The notes beneath the pieces are model-generated. The model searched no databases, was not told the origin of the DNA, and saw nothing but the letters and a program-made list of their open reading frames with translations. From contig JADKGY010000020.1 in NCBI GenBank assembly GCA_016722045.1, positions 124,001 through 188,000 of the forward strand: a stretch of 64,000 nt of DNA, read 5' to 3'. Below, piece by piece: positions 27,201 to 35,951 of the stretch; position 1 is the first letter of the stretch; every line of letters begins with the position of its first letter. A program made the position numbers and the translations under genes. The stretch comes from Candidatus Opimibacter skivensis. Lineage in GTDB: Bacteria; Bacteroidota; Bacteroidia; Chitinophagales; Saprospiraceae.

Positions 27201-30200
27201 TGATGATGTTTGTTTTCCCGATACTATTCATATGGTGTTACAAATCGATGGAGGAAGCCCGATTGATGTAAATACAATAGTAAGTTTAGATACACTTCTT
27301 GATGTTGGTATTCATTCAGCGTTATGGACCGCCACCGATTGTAAAGGAAATACAGGCACCTGCTTATCAAGTATTGAGATCATTGATGAGAATGCAATCT
27401 CGCTGACCTGTCCGTCAGATACACTTTTATATACGGATGAAAATAGCTGTTCGGTAAGCCTTTGGGTATTTCCACCTCAAACAGAATCAGGTAAGTGTGC
27501 GAAAGGTGTTGTTGTCCTGCGCGCGGAAGTGCAGGGAAATGCCATACCCAATTACGTAATTTTCAGTTCGGCTTCAGATAGTGTGCTGATTTCATTTATG
27601 TCTGGGATTAACAATGTGCTGCTGATCGCAAGAGACAGCACAGGTGACATAGATACCTGTATCTATCATGTTGAATTGAGAGATACTATCATTCCATCTA
27701 TCGTTTGTCAAAATGATACTTTGCTGTTACCACCATCTGGTGTTGAAAATATTGATCTATCTACTACATCATTAGTCGTATCAACTGCGGACAATTGTAG
27801 CATCCAGAATATTGTGTACGATCCTCCATTTGTCAACTGTGACAGCAATGGGCAAAATATTTCAGTTACGATCACTGCGTTTGATCTAAGTGGCAATGCT
27901 GTTTCATGCGTGAGCTCTCTTTTCATAGCGACACTACCTCTCATGCCTCAATGGCAACGGGGATTATGCGATGATACGCTCAGGCTTTTTGCAAATATTC
28001 CTCCCGGGCCACCAGTCAATTATATATACTCATGGACAGGGCCAAATTTATTTTCATCATCGGATGAAAACCCAATTCTTCCTGGTTCAGATTCAACATT
28101 TAGTGGGACGTATATCCTGACCGTACAAAGTGATAGTGGATGCGTATCCACAGGCTCAGTCGATGTGCTTATTCAGACATTAATATCACCGTCCATTTCG
28201 GCATCTGATGATACGCTTTGTGCCGGTGACAATGTCATTCTTACAACACAGGCATATTCAGGTAATGTATCCTACCAATGGTATCAGATTTTGCCTGATG
28301 GGGATACGATTTTATCTATTACTTCAGATCCTACACTTACCATTTCACTTACATCATCAGGCAGCTATACTTTTTATGCCGTGGTGATACAGGATACATG
28401 CAGTTCAGATCCAAGTCTGGACATATCAGTTTTTGTATCACCTGTACCGACGGTGTCAATACTTGATGGCATGATGCCATTGTGCATCGCAGATACATTA
28501 TATCTACAGCCTCAATCGATAGATACTACTTTGCAATATCATTGGAGCGGACCAAATGGATTTGAATCTTTTGTTCCGGTTCCTCCCGGCATTCCGGTTT
28601 CAGATCTTGCGGATAGTGATATTTTTACGTTGACGGCATCAAACGATTTCTGTATTTCGTTGGCGGATATACTTATTATTGATATCCAGGCTTCGCCGGA
28701 AACTCCTGTTATTACGGGAGATTCTGTTACGTGCGAAGGCGGTTTGTTTTTATTAATTGCAAATTCTGCAGCTGATAATTTCGAATGGATTGATCCTTCA
28801 GGCCAATCAATATTGACGAATGTTGATTCACTTCTTGTGGTTTCTGCCGACACTACAGATGCAGGTTCATGGCATGTCATAGCATTTATCAATGGATGTC
28901 CATCTGATACTTCAGCTTCATTTCAGGTAGGTATTGATACTTCTATAGCCATTCAAATCCTTGGTCCGGCTGCAGCATGCGCAGGTGATTCAATTATGCT
29001 TTCGGTTGTCCCATCCAATAATGGTACATATACATGGACCGGACCAAATGGATTTACATCAGATGAAGTTTCACCAAAAGTTTTAGCAGAGGAAGGAATT
29101 TATACAGTTTCTGTTCTGACAAATACCGGCTGTGCATCCGAAGACACATTTATACTTCATGTTGATGTATTACCCGTCATCACATCATTGATCTCGGATG
29201 GTGATAGTTGTGTGAATGGCGTATCTACAGTTCATATTTCCGCACATGCAAATCCTACTGATCCGGGAACATTTATTTATCATTGGGACGGCCCTCAAAG
29301 TTTTCAGATACAAGATTCTGTCATCACTCTTCATAAGGTCACTTCAAATGTCAATGGGGTGTATACACTGTATATTGAAAATGGCGCATGTACATCTGAT
29401 ACTGCATCCATTGAATTGTTGTTAAGGGACAGCCCTGAAGAACCTGTGATCAATGGTGACCAGGTTTATTGCAATGGAGATTCTATTGTTTTGAATATTA
29501 CTTCACCTTTACCGGGTGGAGTTTATACATGGACATCATCAGATACAACAGCTATAATCAATAGTCCCGGGACATTGATTATTCCAAATGCAGATCAAAC
29601 ATTCACAGGTATTTACAAGGTTGATGTGACAGTGAATGGATGCACTTCTACGCAAACTCAAATAGCAGTTCAGGTAAGGCCTCCTCTAAACGTTCCTGTC
29701 ATCACGTCACCAGCACTAGTGTGTGAAGGCGACAGCTTAATTCTGACATCTAATTCTCCCGGAGTGATTGTGCAATGGACAGGACCGAATGGATTTATGA
29801 GCAATGATGTACGTCCTGTTATCTTCCCTGTGACTCCCGCAAATGCAGGTTTCTATTCAGTATATTTTACGTTAAACGGATGTATATCTCCTGTATCAGT
29901 TGAAAAAGAAGTTAAGGTTCAATCTTCTTTAATCACACCTTTAGTAGAAGCAGATATCACCCGGATCTGTATCGATGATCCTATCCCTGTAAATCTTTGT
30001 CTTGCAAATCAAAGTGGAACATCAGGTGCAACCTATACATGGATATTAAATGGCAATGCTGTTATAGGCACTCCTGCAACGGACAGTTGTATAGTTATTA
30101 ATGGTTCGCCTTTGCAGGGTGGAGTTAATTTAATAACTGTAGTGGCTTCACTACAAGGATGTCTTTCGGATACAAGCAATGCATTGAGTATCACTGCAGA

Positions 30201-31011
30201 TGAAATTCCTGACCTCCAGGCAAATGCAGGACCAGATATGCAATTCTGTCCGGATGAAGCCATCATACTTGAAGCTACTGATGCATCTCCTTCCATAGGT
30301 GTTTGGACAAGCTCTTCAGGCGAAGTTGTTTTTTCTGACATCATTAATCCGAACACACCTGTCAATCCATTGCTTCCGGGAGATTATGTGATGACATGGA
30401 CGCTGAGCTATGAATCATGTCATAATTACAGTGCTGATTCTGTACGTATTGGTATCGTTTTCTCTCCGAAAGTTTTCCCGGATACTGTAGATGTTCCATT
30501 CGGACAGACAGTTGAATTTGTAGTCACTGCAAATGATTCTATTTCAATGGGACCGTATATACTTCAATTGGTCACTGGCGCGCAACATGGAAATGCGTTG
30601 CACGCAGGAAATGGAATATTCAGATACACACCGAATATTGGATTTGTAGGAACTGATTTTCTCACGTACAGAATTTGCTCTACCGATTGTCCTGAGGAGT
30701 GCAGCGAAGCCATTGTAGTGCTACATGTTGGTAACGAAGATGATTGCATTGTCCCCACATTATTCACGCCCAATGATGATGGTGTCAATGATGTGCTGAT
30801 CATACCTTGTCTTGAGACTTCACGATTCCCTCAAAACAAGATTATTGTATTCAATGAATGGGGTGCAGTGGTATATACGTCTACCCCTTACCAAAATGAC
30901 TGGGACGGAAGAGTATCGGGAGAGTCACTACCTGTAGGTACTTATTTCTACATCATGGATTTCGGTGATGGCAGTGAACCGAGGAGAACGTTTTTAGTAC
31001 TGGAAAGATAG
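24244..31011 (+). CDS. Giant multi-domain surface protein with type B T9SS (gliding-motility-associated CHU) C-terminal domain
   Basis: 2255 residues. Signal peptide at about 1-19 (LGWIGVTFGQ). The first 1300 residues are serial HYR/Ig-like units with recurring motifs (DTIPPV, ATDxCG, AxDxCGN and TPPxF-type linkers, paired cysteines). Residues about 1320-2050 are PKD/Ig-like repeats marked by YxWTGPNGFxS. A cadherin-like strand follows (FGQTVEFVVTANDSI). The last 90 residues are the CHU_C/type B T9SS signal (TLFTPNDDGVNDVLIIPC ... LPVGTYFYIMDFG). Such proteins are exported by T9SS and held at the cell surface by PorP/SprF-like partners; SprB, the gliding adhesin, is the best-known relative by architecture. 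The PorP/SprF gene follows directly, as for sprB-sprF. It probably acts as an adhesin. Confidence 0.9.
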   Translation: MRSILFIILLGWIGVTFGQGNGFTFSYTGPTQIVVGTQCTAALNWGAPATPTVSSNIPGGMIVSFGVYSISGGYHINDQVHAGNTVTVFYQAVDNFGNNALFGFSITFVDHIPPVFDPLSLPPNITLNCSNNLPPPAIVEATDNCGGVDPPLTITYTQIGTVPVCGGGVIQRKWVADDDLGNTAVFVQLITILPDIIAPIITNNLQNGTSPCATAMTQYASWLQTQRAAFTATDNGCGVMSKTDNAPPASQITSFCGIITVTFTAKDNCNNTSTVDKTFTVTNNVAPVITTPASGASGNCGQANINQIFNNWISNHGGAAATDDCSSIFWTTLPASPSIHDTCDAAIVVTFVAGDGCGNSATTTASFTLTDDTGPAITVQPSTSILNCNSSVLDSLLMDWLVDAGHSEAHDLCTADAELGLIYRVGGNDLSLQEVLDAWQDSLASGCHDNVIINGVGLNNVKAYLEVHFVYVDKCNNEASATGFFGITDNGKPVFVTQPVDTSFSCSANQTWQEVFNGWYNAAGGATYSDACSAVTVHASMTADSAIAILNAALDTACSAGAHVTIQFSLTDECGNASLTMPSATFNLSDTIPPVLTTPASDFIAPCSLNVGQALQNWIDTLAGASASDGCGSLTWNFSWTDTSGTVINGVPGTGPYPSVTVLGCSTGLEIIFTASDPCQNTVSDTAIFSSIDTIPPVILIAEDTIHLLCQDTIPLTFPTATDACTDSLMLTFIDVAGIDSCFGQPNIVYRTWTAQDACGNSSTAVEVFFRIDTIPPTFSLPPDSVQFCSVDTLFLVNVQDNCDPSPVTSYVDVVTGLACHQILSRTWMVTDACGNSTTAIQQFDLSDSTPPIITLSPGDYTFSCNALAGDLQDTYQQWQDSVAISDGCSATQFFIALRGSYVLGDTATWPGTPPPDSVRLMCKQNYILEADLVAYDVCGNAVVDEISFTVIDTTGPVFTSCQPLISVLPDTSGCNALVTLIKPGADDVCFPDTIHMVLQIDGGSPIDVNTIVSLDTLLDVGIHSALWTATDCKGNTGTCLSSIEIIDENAISLTCPSDTLLYTDENSCSVSLWVFPPQTESGKCAKGVVVLRAEVQGNAIPNYVIFSSASDSVLISFMSGINNVLLIARDSTGDIDTCIYHVELRDTIIPSIVCQNDTLLLPPSGVENIDLSTTSLVVSTADNCSIQNIVYDPPFVNCDSNGQNISVTITAFDLSGNAVSCVSSLFIATLPLMPQWQRGLCDDTLRLFANIPPGPPVNYIYSWTGPNLFSSSDENPILPGSDSTFSGTYILTVQSDSGCVSTGSVDVLIQTLISPSISASDDTLCAGDNVILTTQAYSGNVSYQWYQILPDGDTILSITSDPTLTISLTSSGSYTFYAVVIQDTCSSDPSLDISVFVSPVPTVSILDGMMPLCIADTLYLQPQSIDTTLQYHWSGPNGFESFVPVPPGIPVSDLADSDIFTLTASNDFCISLADILIIDIQASPETPVITGDSVTCEGGLFLLIANSAADNFEWIDPSGQSILTNVDSLLVVSADTTDAGSWHVIAFINGCPSDTSASFQVGIDTSIAIQILGPAAACAGDSIMLSVVPSNNGTYTWTGPNGFTSDEVSPKVLAEEGIYTVSVLTNTGCASEDTFILHVDVLPVITSLISDGDSCVNGVSTVHISAHANPTDPGTFIYHWDGPQSFQIQDSVITLHKVTSNVNGVYTLYIENGACTSDTASIELLLRDSPEEPVINGDQVYCNGDSIVLNITSPLPGGVYTWTSSDTTAIINSPGTLIIPNADQTFTGIYKVDVTVNGCTSTQTQIAVQVRPPLNVPVITSPALVCEGDSLILTSNSPGVIVQWTGPNGFMSNDVRPVIFPVTPANAGFYSVYFTLNGCISPVSVEKEVKVQSSLITPLVEADITRICIDDPIPVNLCLANQSGTSGATYTWILNGNAVIGTPATDSCIVINGSPLQGGVNLITVVASLQGCLSDTSNALSITADEIPDLQANAGPDMQFCPDEAIILEATDASPSIGVWTSSSGEVVFSDIINPNTPVNPLLPGDYVMTWTLSYESCHNYSADSVRIGIVFSPKVFPDTVDVPFGQTVEFVVTANDSISMGPYILQLVTGAQHGNALHAGNGIFRYTPNIGFVGTDFLTYRICSTDCPEECSEAIVVLHVGNEDDCIVPTLFTPNDDGVNDVLIIPCLETSRFPQNKIIVFNEWGAVVYTSTPYQNDWDGRVSGESLPVGTYFYIMDFGDGSEPRRTFLVLER

Positions 31012-31017
31012 AAGAAA

Positions 31018-31122
31018 GTAACGAATAACGAGTAACGAATAACGAATAACGAATAACGAATAACGAATAACGAGTAGCGAATAACGAGTAGCGAGTAACG
31101 AATAGCAAATAGCGAATCATGA
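31018..31122 (+). repeat. Heptamer array, fifteen units of ATAACGA/GTAACGA type
   Basis: About 15 units in unbroken 7-nt phase, starting 6 nt after the stop of the giant gene. Variation is mainly A/G at unit position 1 and A/G at position 4. The array separates the adhesin and PorP/SprF genes and explains a long spurious minus-strand frame full of repeated 'VIRYSLF'. Confidence 0.9.
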
Positions 31123-31173
31123 GATTTTATATAAATCGAAAATCGAAATTCGAAAATCAAAAATTGTGAACAG

Positions 31174-32148
31174 ATGGATAGAGGATATAAGATAAAACTG
31201 ATGGCAACAATTTTCTTACTAATGATGATCATTAGTTTGAAAATGTCTGCACAGCAGCAACCGTTGCATACCATGTTTATGTTCAATAAGCTTTTAGTCA
31301 ATCCGGCTTATGCAGGATACCATGAGCATCCTTGTGCAACAATACATTTTCGCGAGCAATGGCTTGGATTTGATGGCGCGCCACAGACTGAGTCACTTAG
31401 TCTGCATGGTCCGCTTGCGTCACAGCGGATAGGCATTGGGTTAAATCTTCAGCGTCGTTCGATCGGTGTGTCAAGTGCGACAACTTTTGATGGCATATAT
31501 GATTACAGAATTCCGCTTGGTAAAGGTACATTGAGCCTGGGCGTTCAGGCATCTGGCCGTTTTCTGAAAGTTGATTATTCTGATCCTGCCGTTAAAACTG
31601 TTCAGGATATTAATATCGATCCGGGTGTGGAATCAATTTCTGATAGTAAGTTTTTAGCAAATGTTGGCGCGGGTTTATATTTTAGCACCCCCTCATTTTT
31701 TGCTGGATTGTCTGCACCGAGATTAATGAGTTCAGATATTGATTTTGAACTCAACAACTTATTTACAGCTCGAGAGCAACCACATTATTACCTGATGACA
31801 GGCGTTTCTTTGCGCTTGAATCACCAGATGAGTTTTGTTCCCCAGGTGATGGCCCGATATACAAAGTCAGCCCCGATGGCCGTCGATCTCAATCTTGGCC
31901 TGAGATGGTACGAGGATTATAGTCTCGCGGTAAGCTTACGAAAAGGAGGCATTGACAAGAGATTAATTGAATCGGTTGATCTCATAGCATCCGCCAAAGT
32001 CCTCAGAGGTCTGCGCATCGGTGCAGCTTATGATATCACACTGAGTGAATTGAAACGCTACAGTGATGGCAGCATCGAATTGATGATGATGTATTGTTTT
32101 GGCGAACCGGCCAGGGCATCAACGTTTATTAACCCCAGGTATTTTTAA
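31174..32148 (+). CDS. PorP/SprF family type IX secretion-associated outer-membrane protein
   Basis: 324 residues. Signal peptide ends SLKMSAQQ; the mature start QPLHTMFMFNKLLVNPAYAGYHE is the PorP/SprF hallmark (N-PAYAG). The rest is a 14-strand-like beta-barrel (PLGKGTLSLGVQASG, FLANVGAGLYFSTPSFFAGLSAP). PorP/SprF proteins bind type B C-terminal domains and hold large adhesins at the surface. It follows the type B giant protein at 24244 and precedes an OmpA/PD40 gene by 8 nt, a conserved trio in Saprospira-like genomes. An ATG at 31201 would also leave a good signal peptide. Confidence 0.93.
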   Translation: MDRGYKIKLMATIFLLMMIISLKMSAQQQPLHTMFMFNKLLVNPAYAGYHEHPCATIHFREQWLGFDGAPQTESLSLHGPLASQRIGIGLNLQRRSIGVSSATTFDGIYDYRIPLGKGTLSLGVQASGRFLKVDYSDPAVKTVQDINIDPGVESISDSKFLANVGAGLYFSTPSFFAGLSAPRLMSSDIDFELNNLFTAREQPHYYLMTGVSLRLNHQMSFVPQVMARYTKSAPMAVDLNLGLRWYEDYSLAVSLRKGGIDKRLIESVDLIASAKVLRGLRIGAAYDITLSELKRYSDGSIELMMMYCFGEPARASTFINPRYF

Positions 32149-32156
32149 TCTGATCC

Positions 32157-34154
32157 ATGAGAATTATATACGCTTTCTTATTTTCCATTTTGACAACCAT
32201 GCTGCCTGCACAGGATACTTCCTATGTGTGTCAGACGGTCAACGTGATTACAGTTCCTTTGGAGAAATTGAATACCAAGTCAATTGAGTTTTCACCTGTT
32301 TATTATCAAAGTGGAATAGTCTATGTGGTTGCCCGCGAGCGAAACAGCATACTCGATCCCAAAACAGGACAGGCATATTTTGATTTGATGTATGCAGACC
32401 CTGGTCCGGATGGTTTGGGTGACAAACCTGTCTTCTTCTCGCCAAACATACGGACCCAATATCATGAAGGTCCTTGCACGTTCAACAGGGATGCCAATGA
32501 GATTTTCTTCACAAGATCTAACATTGCAGGTGGTAAGGTGGTCAATGACGATAAAAGAGAAGTTCAATTAAAAATATATCATGCAGTGAAGGGTGCAGAA
32601 GACTGGGAACAAATAGAAGAGCTTCCATTCTGTAGCGATAATTATTCTGTGGCACATCCCGCATTGAGCGCTGATGGTCGTTATCTTGTTTTTGCTTCCA
32701 ATATGCCTGGTGGCATGGGAGGAATGGATTTATACATTGTAGAACGAACGCTTCAGGGCTGGTCAACACCTGTTAATCTCGGCTCTTCTATAAATTCAAA
32801 GGGCAATGAAATCTTTCCTTATTTTCATAAAGACGGGTACCTCTTCTTTTCATCTGATGGTCGAGGCGGAAAAGGTGGTCTCGATATTTTCGTTACTGCT
32901 TTTTCATCAGACAACACATTCAGAGGATTGCAACGATTGCCTGAACCATTCAATAGTGGCAGAGATGATTTGGGATTGATCGTTTCTGACGATGGCACAT
33001 CCGGGTATTTTGGTAGTGATCGAAAACCCACAAAAGGAAAGGATGATTTGTATCGCTGGAACTCACCAGTATCCATATTCTGTGCCACGATAGATCGGCC
33101 GCTTGAATCACGCGATCTACTGGTGACCAATGAGAACGGTGATGGCCTTGAGACAGCTTATGTATGGTTGATAACAATGGACAAGGAAGGGCCCTCGTTG
33201 TACAAAGATCACTTCAATACTGAGCTGGTACCGAAACAAGATAAAGAAGGAACTTTCTTTCTGAGATGGGGTATCCAGGATACACTATCGTTTGAAACAG
33301 CAGATGCCATAACATCTTCGACCGGAAGTGCACAACTAAAAGTTGATAACAAAGAAAATTATGCGCTTGTCGTTCAACGTAGTGATTATTTGCCATTTAT
33401 CCGCGTGATGAGAGGTGAAGAAATCCCAACATACGTGAGATTGTATCATGCACCGGTAGCGCCTGAAAAATGTCTCAATACACACTTTACAGTATATAAC
33501 GAATCAGGTACTGAGCCATTGAATGGTGCCAACATTATGTTGTCAGGTCCCTGCCTCAAAGTCAATCTGAATCTCTATACAGATCCCATGGGAAATATTA
33601 CTGCATGTCTGCCGGCAGGTTGTCAGATCAAAGCAGAGATCCAAAAACCGGGCTATGCCATGCATACATTCACATTGACACCATCAGAAGAAAATGAACT
33701 TTGGAAAATATATTTAAAAGATGCAACCGGTCTCACCGCGCCTACTGCACCTATTACTTCAGGTACAGTCATCGTTCTTGACAACATCTATTATGACTTC
33801 AACAAATCAGAGATCCGCAAAGGAGACGCTGACGAACTTATTTCACTCGCCAATATATTAAAACAATATCCTGATCTGACGATTGAGTTGACATCACATA
33901 CGGACACACGAGGCACTGCCGAGTACAATATGGAATTGTCAAAACGAAGATCAGAATCTTCGAAATCATACCTGGTATCACGTGGTATTGCCTCATCAAG
34001 GATTGTCACAAAGGCAGCCGGTGAATCTGAACCACGAAATAAATGCGTCGATGGAGTGTCTTGTACTGAAGAAGAGCATCAATATAATCGTCGGACAGAA
34101 GTCCGTATTACGAATCCGGCGCAGGGGATGGAAGTAAAATATAAATCAAATTAA
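32157..34154 (+). CDS. OmpA-family protein with PD40 repeats (PorE-like)
   Basis: 665 residues with a signal peptide (about 1-18, MLPAQ). PD40 propeller motifs cover about 60-300 (HPALSADGRYLVFASNMPGGMGGMDLY, FPYFHKDGYLFFSSDGRGGKGGLDIF). A carboxypeptidase-regulatory-like region covers about 430-520. The OmpA-type peptidoglycan-binding domain covers about 540-660 (NIYYDFNKSEIRKGDADEL, TSHTDTRGTAEYNMELSKRR). Proteins with this layout, such as PorE, are thought to tie T9SS outer-membrane parts to peptidoglycan. It starts 8 nt after PorP/SprF, and the next gene begins 13 nt after it, so this looks like an operon. Confidence 0.92.
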   Translation: MRIIYAFLFSILTTMLPAQDTSYVCQTVNVITVPLEKLNTKSIEFSPVYYQSGIVYVVARERNSILDPKTGQAYFDLMYADPGPDGLGDKPVFFSPNIRTQYHEGPCTFNRDANEIFFTRSNIAGGKVVNDDKREVQLKIYHAVKGAEDWEQIEELPFCSDNYSVAHPALSADGRYLVFASNMPGGMGGMDLYIVERTLQGWSTPVNLGSSINSKGNEIFPYFHKDGYLFFSSDGRGGKGGLDIFVTAFSSDNTFRGLQRLPEPFNSGRDDLGLIVSDDGTSGYFGSDRKPTKGKDDLYRWNSPVSIFCATIDRPLESRDLLVTNENGDGLETAYVWLITMDKEGPSLYKDHFNTELVPKQDKEGTFFLRWGIQDTLSFETADAITSSTGSAQLKVDNKENYALVVQRSDYLPFIRVMRGEEIPTYVRLYHAPVAPEKCLNTHFTVYNESGTEPLNGANIMLSGPCLKVNLNLYTDPMGNITACLPAGCQIKAEIQKPGYAMHTFTLTPSEENELWKIYLKDATGLTAPTAPITSGTVIVLDNIYYDFNKSEIRKGDADELISLANILKQYPDLTIELTSHTDTRGTAEYNMELSKRRSESSKSYLVSRGIASSRIVTKAAGESEPRNKCVDGVSCTEEEHQYNRRTEVRITNPAQGMEVKYKSN

Positions 34155-34167
34155 CAGCCTCCGAAGC

Positions 34168-34956
34168 ATGAAGAAAACAATCATTCTGTTCTGCGTTGTC
34201 TTCATAAGTATCAAAGATGTCAAAACACAAATTTGTGTACGTGATTCCAGCCTACTTATCTCAGGTGATGTATTTTCTCCGACGCCATGGTACGAAAATG
34301 CACCCTTATACAATTTGCATCCGGCCTGCATCGGCGAACCCTATAATCAGTCTATTACCATAAATGTGCCTACGGACATTTTTGGAGTACCGGTTACGAA
34401 TCTCAGTATTCCTACGAGCTTTGCTGTTCATAATAAACCAAATGGGGTGACATATGCATGTGATCCACCCAATTGCGTATTCAATTCCGGTTCACTTGGA
34501 TGTATTTTACTCTATGGAACTCCGATTTCAGAGAATAATGTACCTGATACGTTTAATATCTACATGGATGCCAGCTATTCTACTATAATTGGGCCTATTG
34601 CGATCGACATTCCTATTTCGATGTCTTCAGGAAGTCGCTTTTTTCTAATCTTATATGCGCCTGGAAATTGCTTCAGCACCTCAACTACGGAAACGAGAAA
34701 CACTATCAGTCAGGCTCAGGCAATACCAAATCCTTTTTTTGGGGAAACAAACATTCAGGTCCGATCAAATCAAAATGGTAAGTTCAGATTTGCAGTATAC
34801 AGTTTACTCGGGCATCAAATGTATACTCAGAATTTACATCTGACACAAGGTGACAATCAATTCTATTTCGATGGCTCAAGTCTTCCTTCGGGCACCTACA
34901 TTTATAGTATTGGCAATGATGAAAGAAGATCAATGTATCGTTTCATAAAGATGTAA
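34168..34956 (+). CDS. Secreted protein with T9SS type A-like sorting domain
   Basis: 262 residues with a signal peptide (about 1-21, ending VKTQ). The middle has a cysteine-containing beta-rich domain (NLHPACIGEPYNQSITINVPTD is typical of lumenal beta-sandwich modules). The last 75 residues form a type A T9SS domain (QAIPNPFFGETNIQVRS ... LPSGTYIYSIG). Function unknown; the body probably mediates surface contact. It is the third gene of the PorP-OmpA run, with a 13-nt gap, so it is likely cotranscribed. Confidence 0.82.
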   Translation: MKKTIILFCVVFISIKDVKTQICVRDSSLLISGDVFSPTPWYENAPLYNLHPACIGEPYNQSITINVPTDIFGVPVTNLSIPTSFAVHNKPNGVTYACDPPNCVFNSGSLGCILLYGTPISENNVPDTFNIYMDASYSTIIGPIAIDIPISMSSGSRFFLILYAPGNCFSTSTTETRNTISQAQAIPNPFFGETNIQVRSNQNGKFRFAVYSLLGHQMYTQNLHLTQGDNQFYFDGSSLPSGTYIYSIGNDERRSMYRFIKM

Positions 34957-35027
34957 CTTAAGTATTGGCATACTTAATTAAACTATTTTGATCAGATTGC
35001 ATTATTACCAGGCACGTAATTTAAAAA

Positions 35028-35867
35028 ATGAAATTTCCGGGTATATTTTTTTTCTTGTTCCTCATCATCCACAGCGGATTTTCACAAACTCAATCGGGTA
35101 TTCAGCCCATTAGCAGAAAAGGCAACATTTACATTTACTGGGGCTGGAACAGGGCCTGGTACAGCACATCCGATATTCATTTCAAAGGTGAAAATTTTGA
35201 CTTCACATTGCGGGACGTTGAATCACACGATAAACCTTCAAGTAATATAAATAATTACATCAATCCATTCAATGCCACTATTCCACAGACTGATTTCAGG
35301 ATAGGATTTTTTATTCATAATCATTATTCTATTTCAGCCGGATTCGATCATATGAAATATGTTGTAAGTCAATATCAGGTTACGCGTATATCAGGCGTCA
35401 TAAGTAGTACCGAAACTCCATATGATAAAACCTATCTCAATGATGACATAACCATCTCTCGTGACTTTTTAGAATTTGAACATACGAATGGATTAAATTA
35501 TATTAATATCGACGCGCGTAGATTTGATGAAATTCTGGATCTGAATAAGATTAAAATCAGCCTGACAGAAGGCATCGGTGCTGGTATTTTATTGCCCAAA
35601 ACAAATACAACATTATTTAATCGAAATAACAATGATCAATATCACCTTTCCGGCTATGGCATCAGTGCTGTAGTGGCTGCCAATATTTCATTTTTCAAAT
35701 ATTTCTTTATTCAATCCGAATTTAAAAACGGTTTTATCAATATGCCCGATATTAGAATTGCGCCAGTCAAGACAGCGAAGGCAAGTCAAAGCTTTCTCTT
35801 TACTCAATTTAATATTGTCTTAGGGGCTAATTTTAGATTTGGACATAAGCACGATGCGGTAGATTGA
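35028..35867 (+). CDS. Outer-membrane beta-barrel protein of unknown function
   Basis: 279 residues with a signal peptide (about 1-19, IIHSGFSQ). The mature part alternates polar and aromatic residues as in small barrels (GNIYIYWGWNRAWYSTSDIHF, FRIGFFIHNHYSISAGFDHMKY, FFIQSEFKNGFINMP) and ends in FNIVLGANFRFG before a short polar tail. I recognise no named family; similar short 'YWGWNR' proteins occur in Bacteroidota. It probably sits in the outer membrane. It follows the T9SS run by 71 nt and may be an independent unit. Confidence 0.7.
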   Translation: MKFPGIFFFLFLIIHSGFSQTQSGIQPISRKGNIYIYWGWNRAWYSTSDIHFKGENFDFTLRDVESHDKPSSNINNYINPFNATIPQTDFRIGFFIHNHYSISAGFDHMKYVVSQYQVTRISGVISSTETPYDKTYLNDDITISRDFLEFEHTNGLNYINIDARRFDEILDLNKIKISLTEGIGAGILLPKTNTTLFNRNNNDQYHLSGYGISAVVAANISFFKYFFIQSEFKNGFINMPDIRIAPVKTAKASQSFLFTQFNIVLGANFRFGHKHDAVD

Positions 35868-35924
35868 AAAATAGTCTTATCTAACGCTGTAGTCGCGCTT
35901 CAAAAATAATTTTGTGCTTTTCAT

Positions 35925-35932
35925 TACATTTG
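35925..35932 (+). promoter_or_regulatory. Bacteroidota -7 promoter box TACATTTG for the DUF885 gene
   Basis: TACATTTG matches TAnnTTTG exactly and lies 19 nt before the ATG at 35952. The nearest TTTG upstream (35911) is only 10 nt away, too close for a normal -33 box, so the call is moderate. Confidence 0.45.
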
Positions 35933-35951
35933 ACGCACAAAATAATTATAA

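Noticed and set aside
30948..31301. 117-codon minus-strand ORF rich in VIRYSLF
   Set aside because: It is the translation of the ATAACGA heptamer array plus the shadow of flanking genes.
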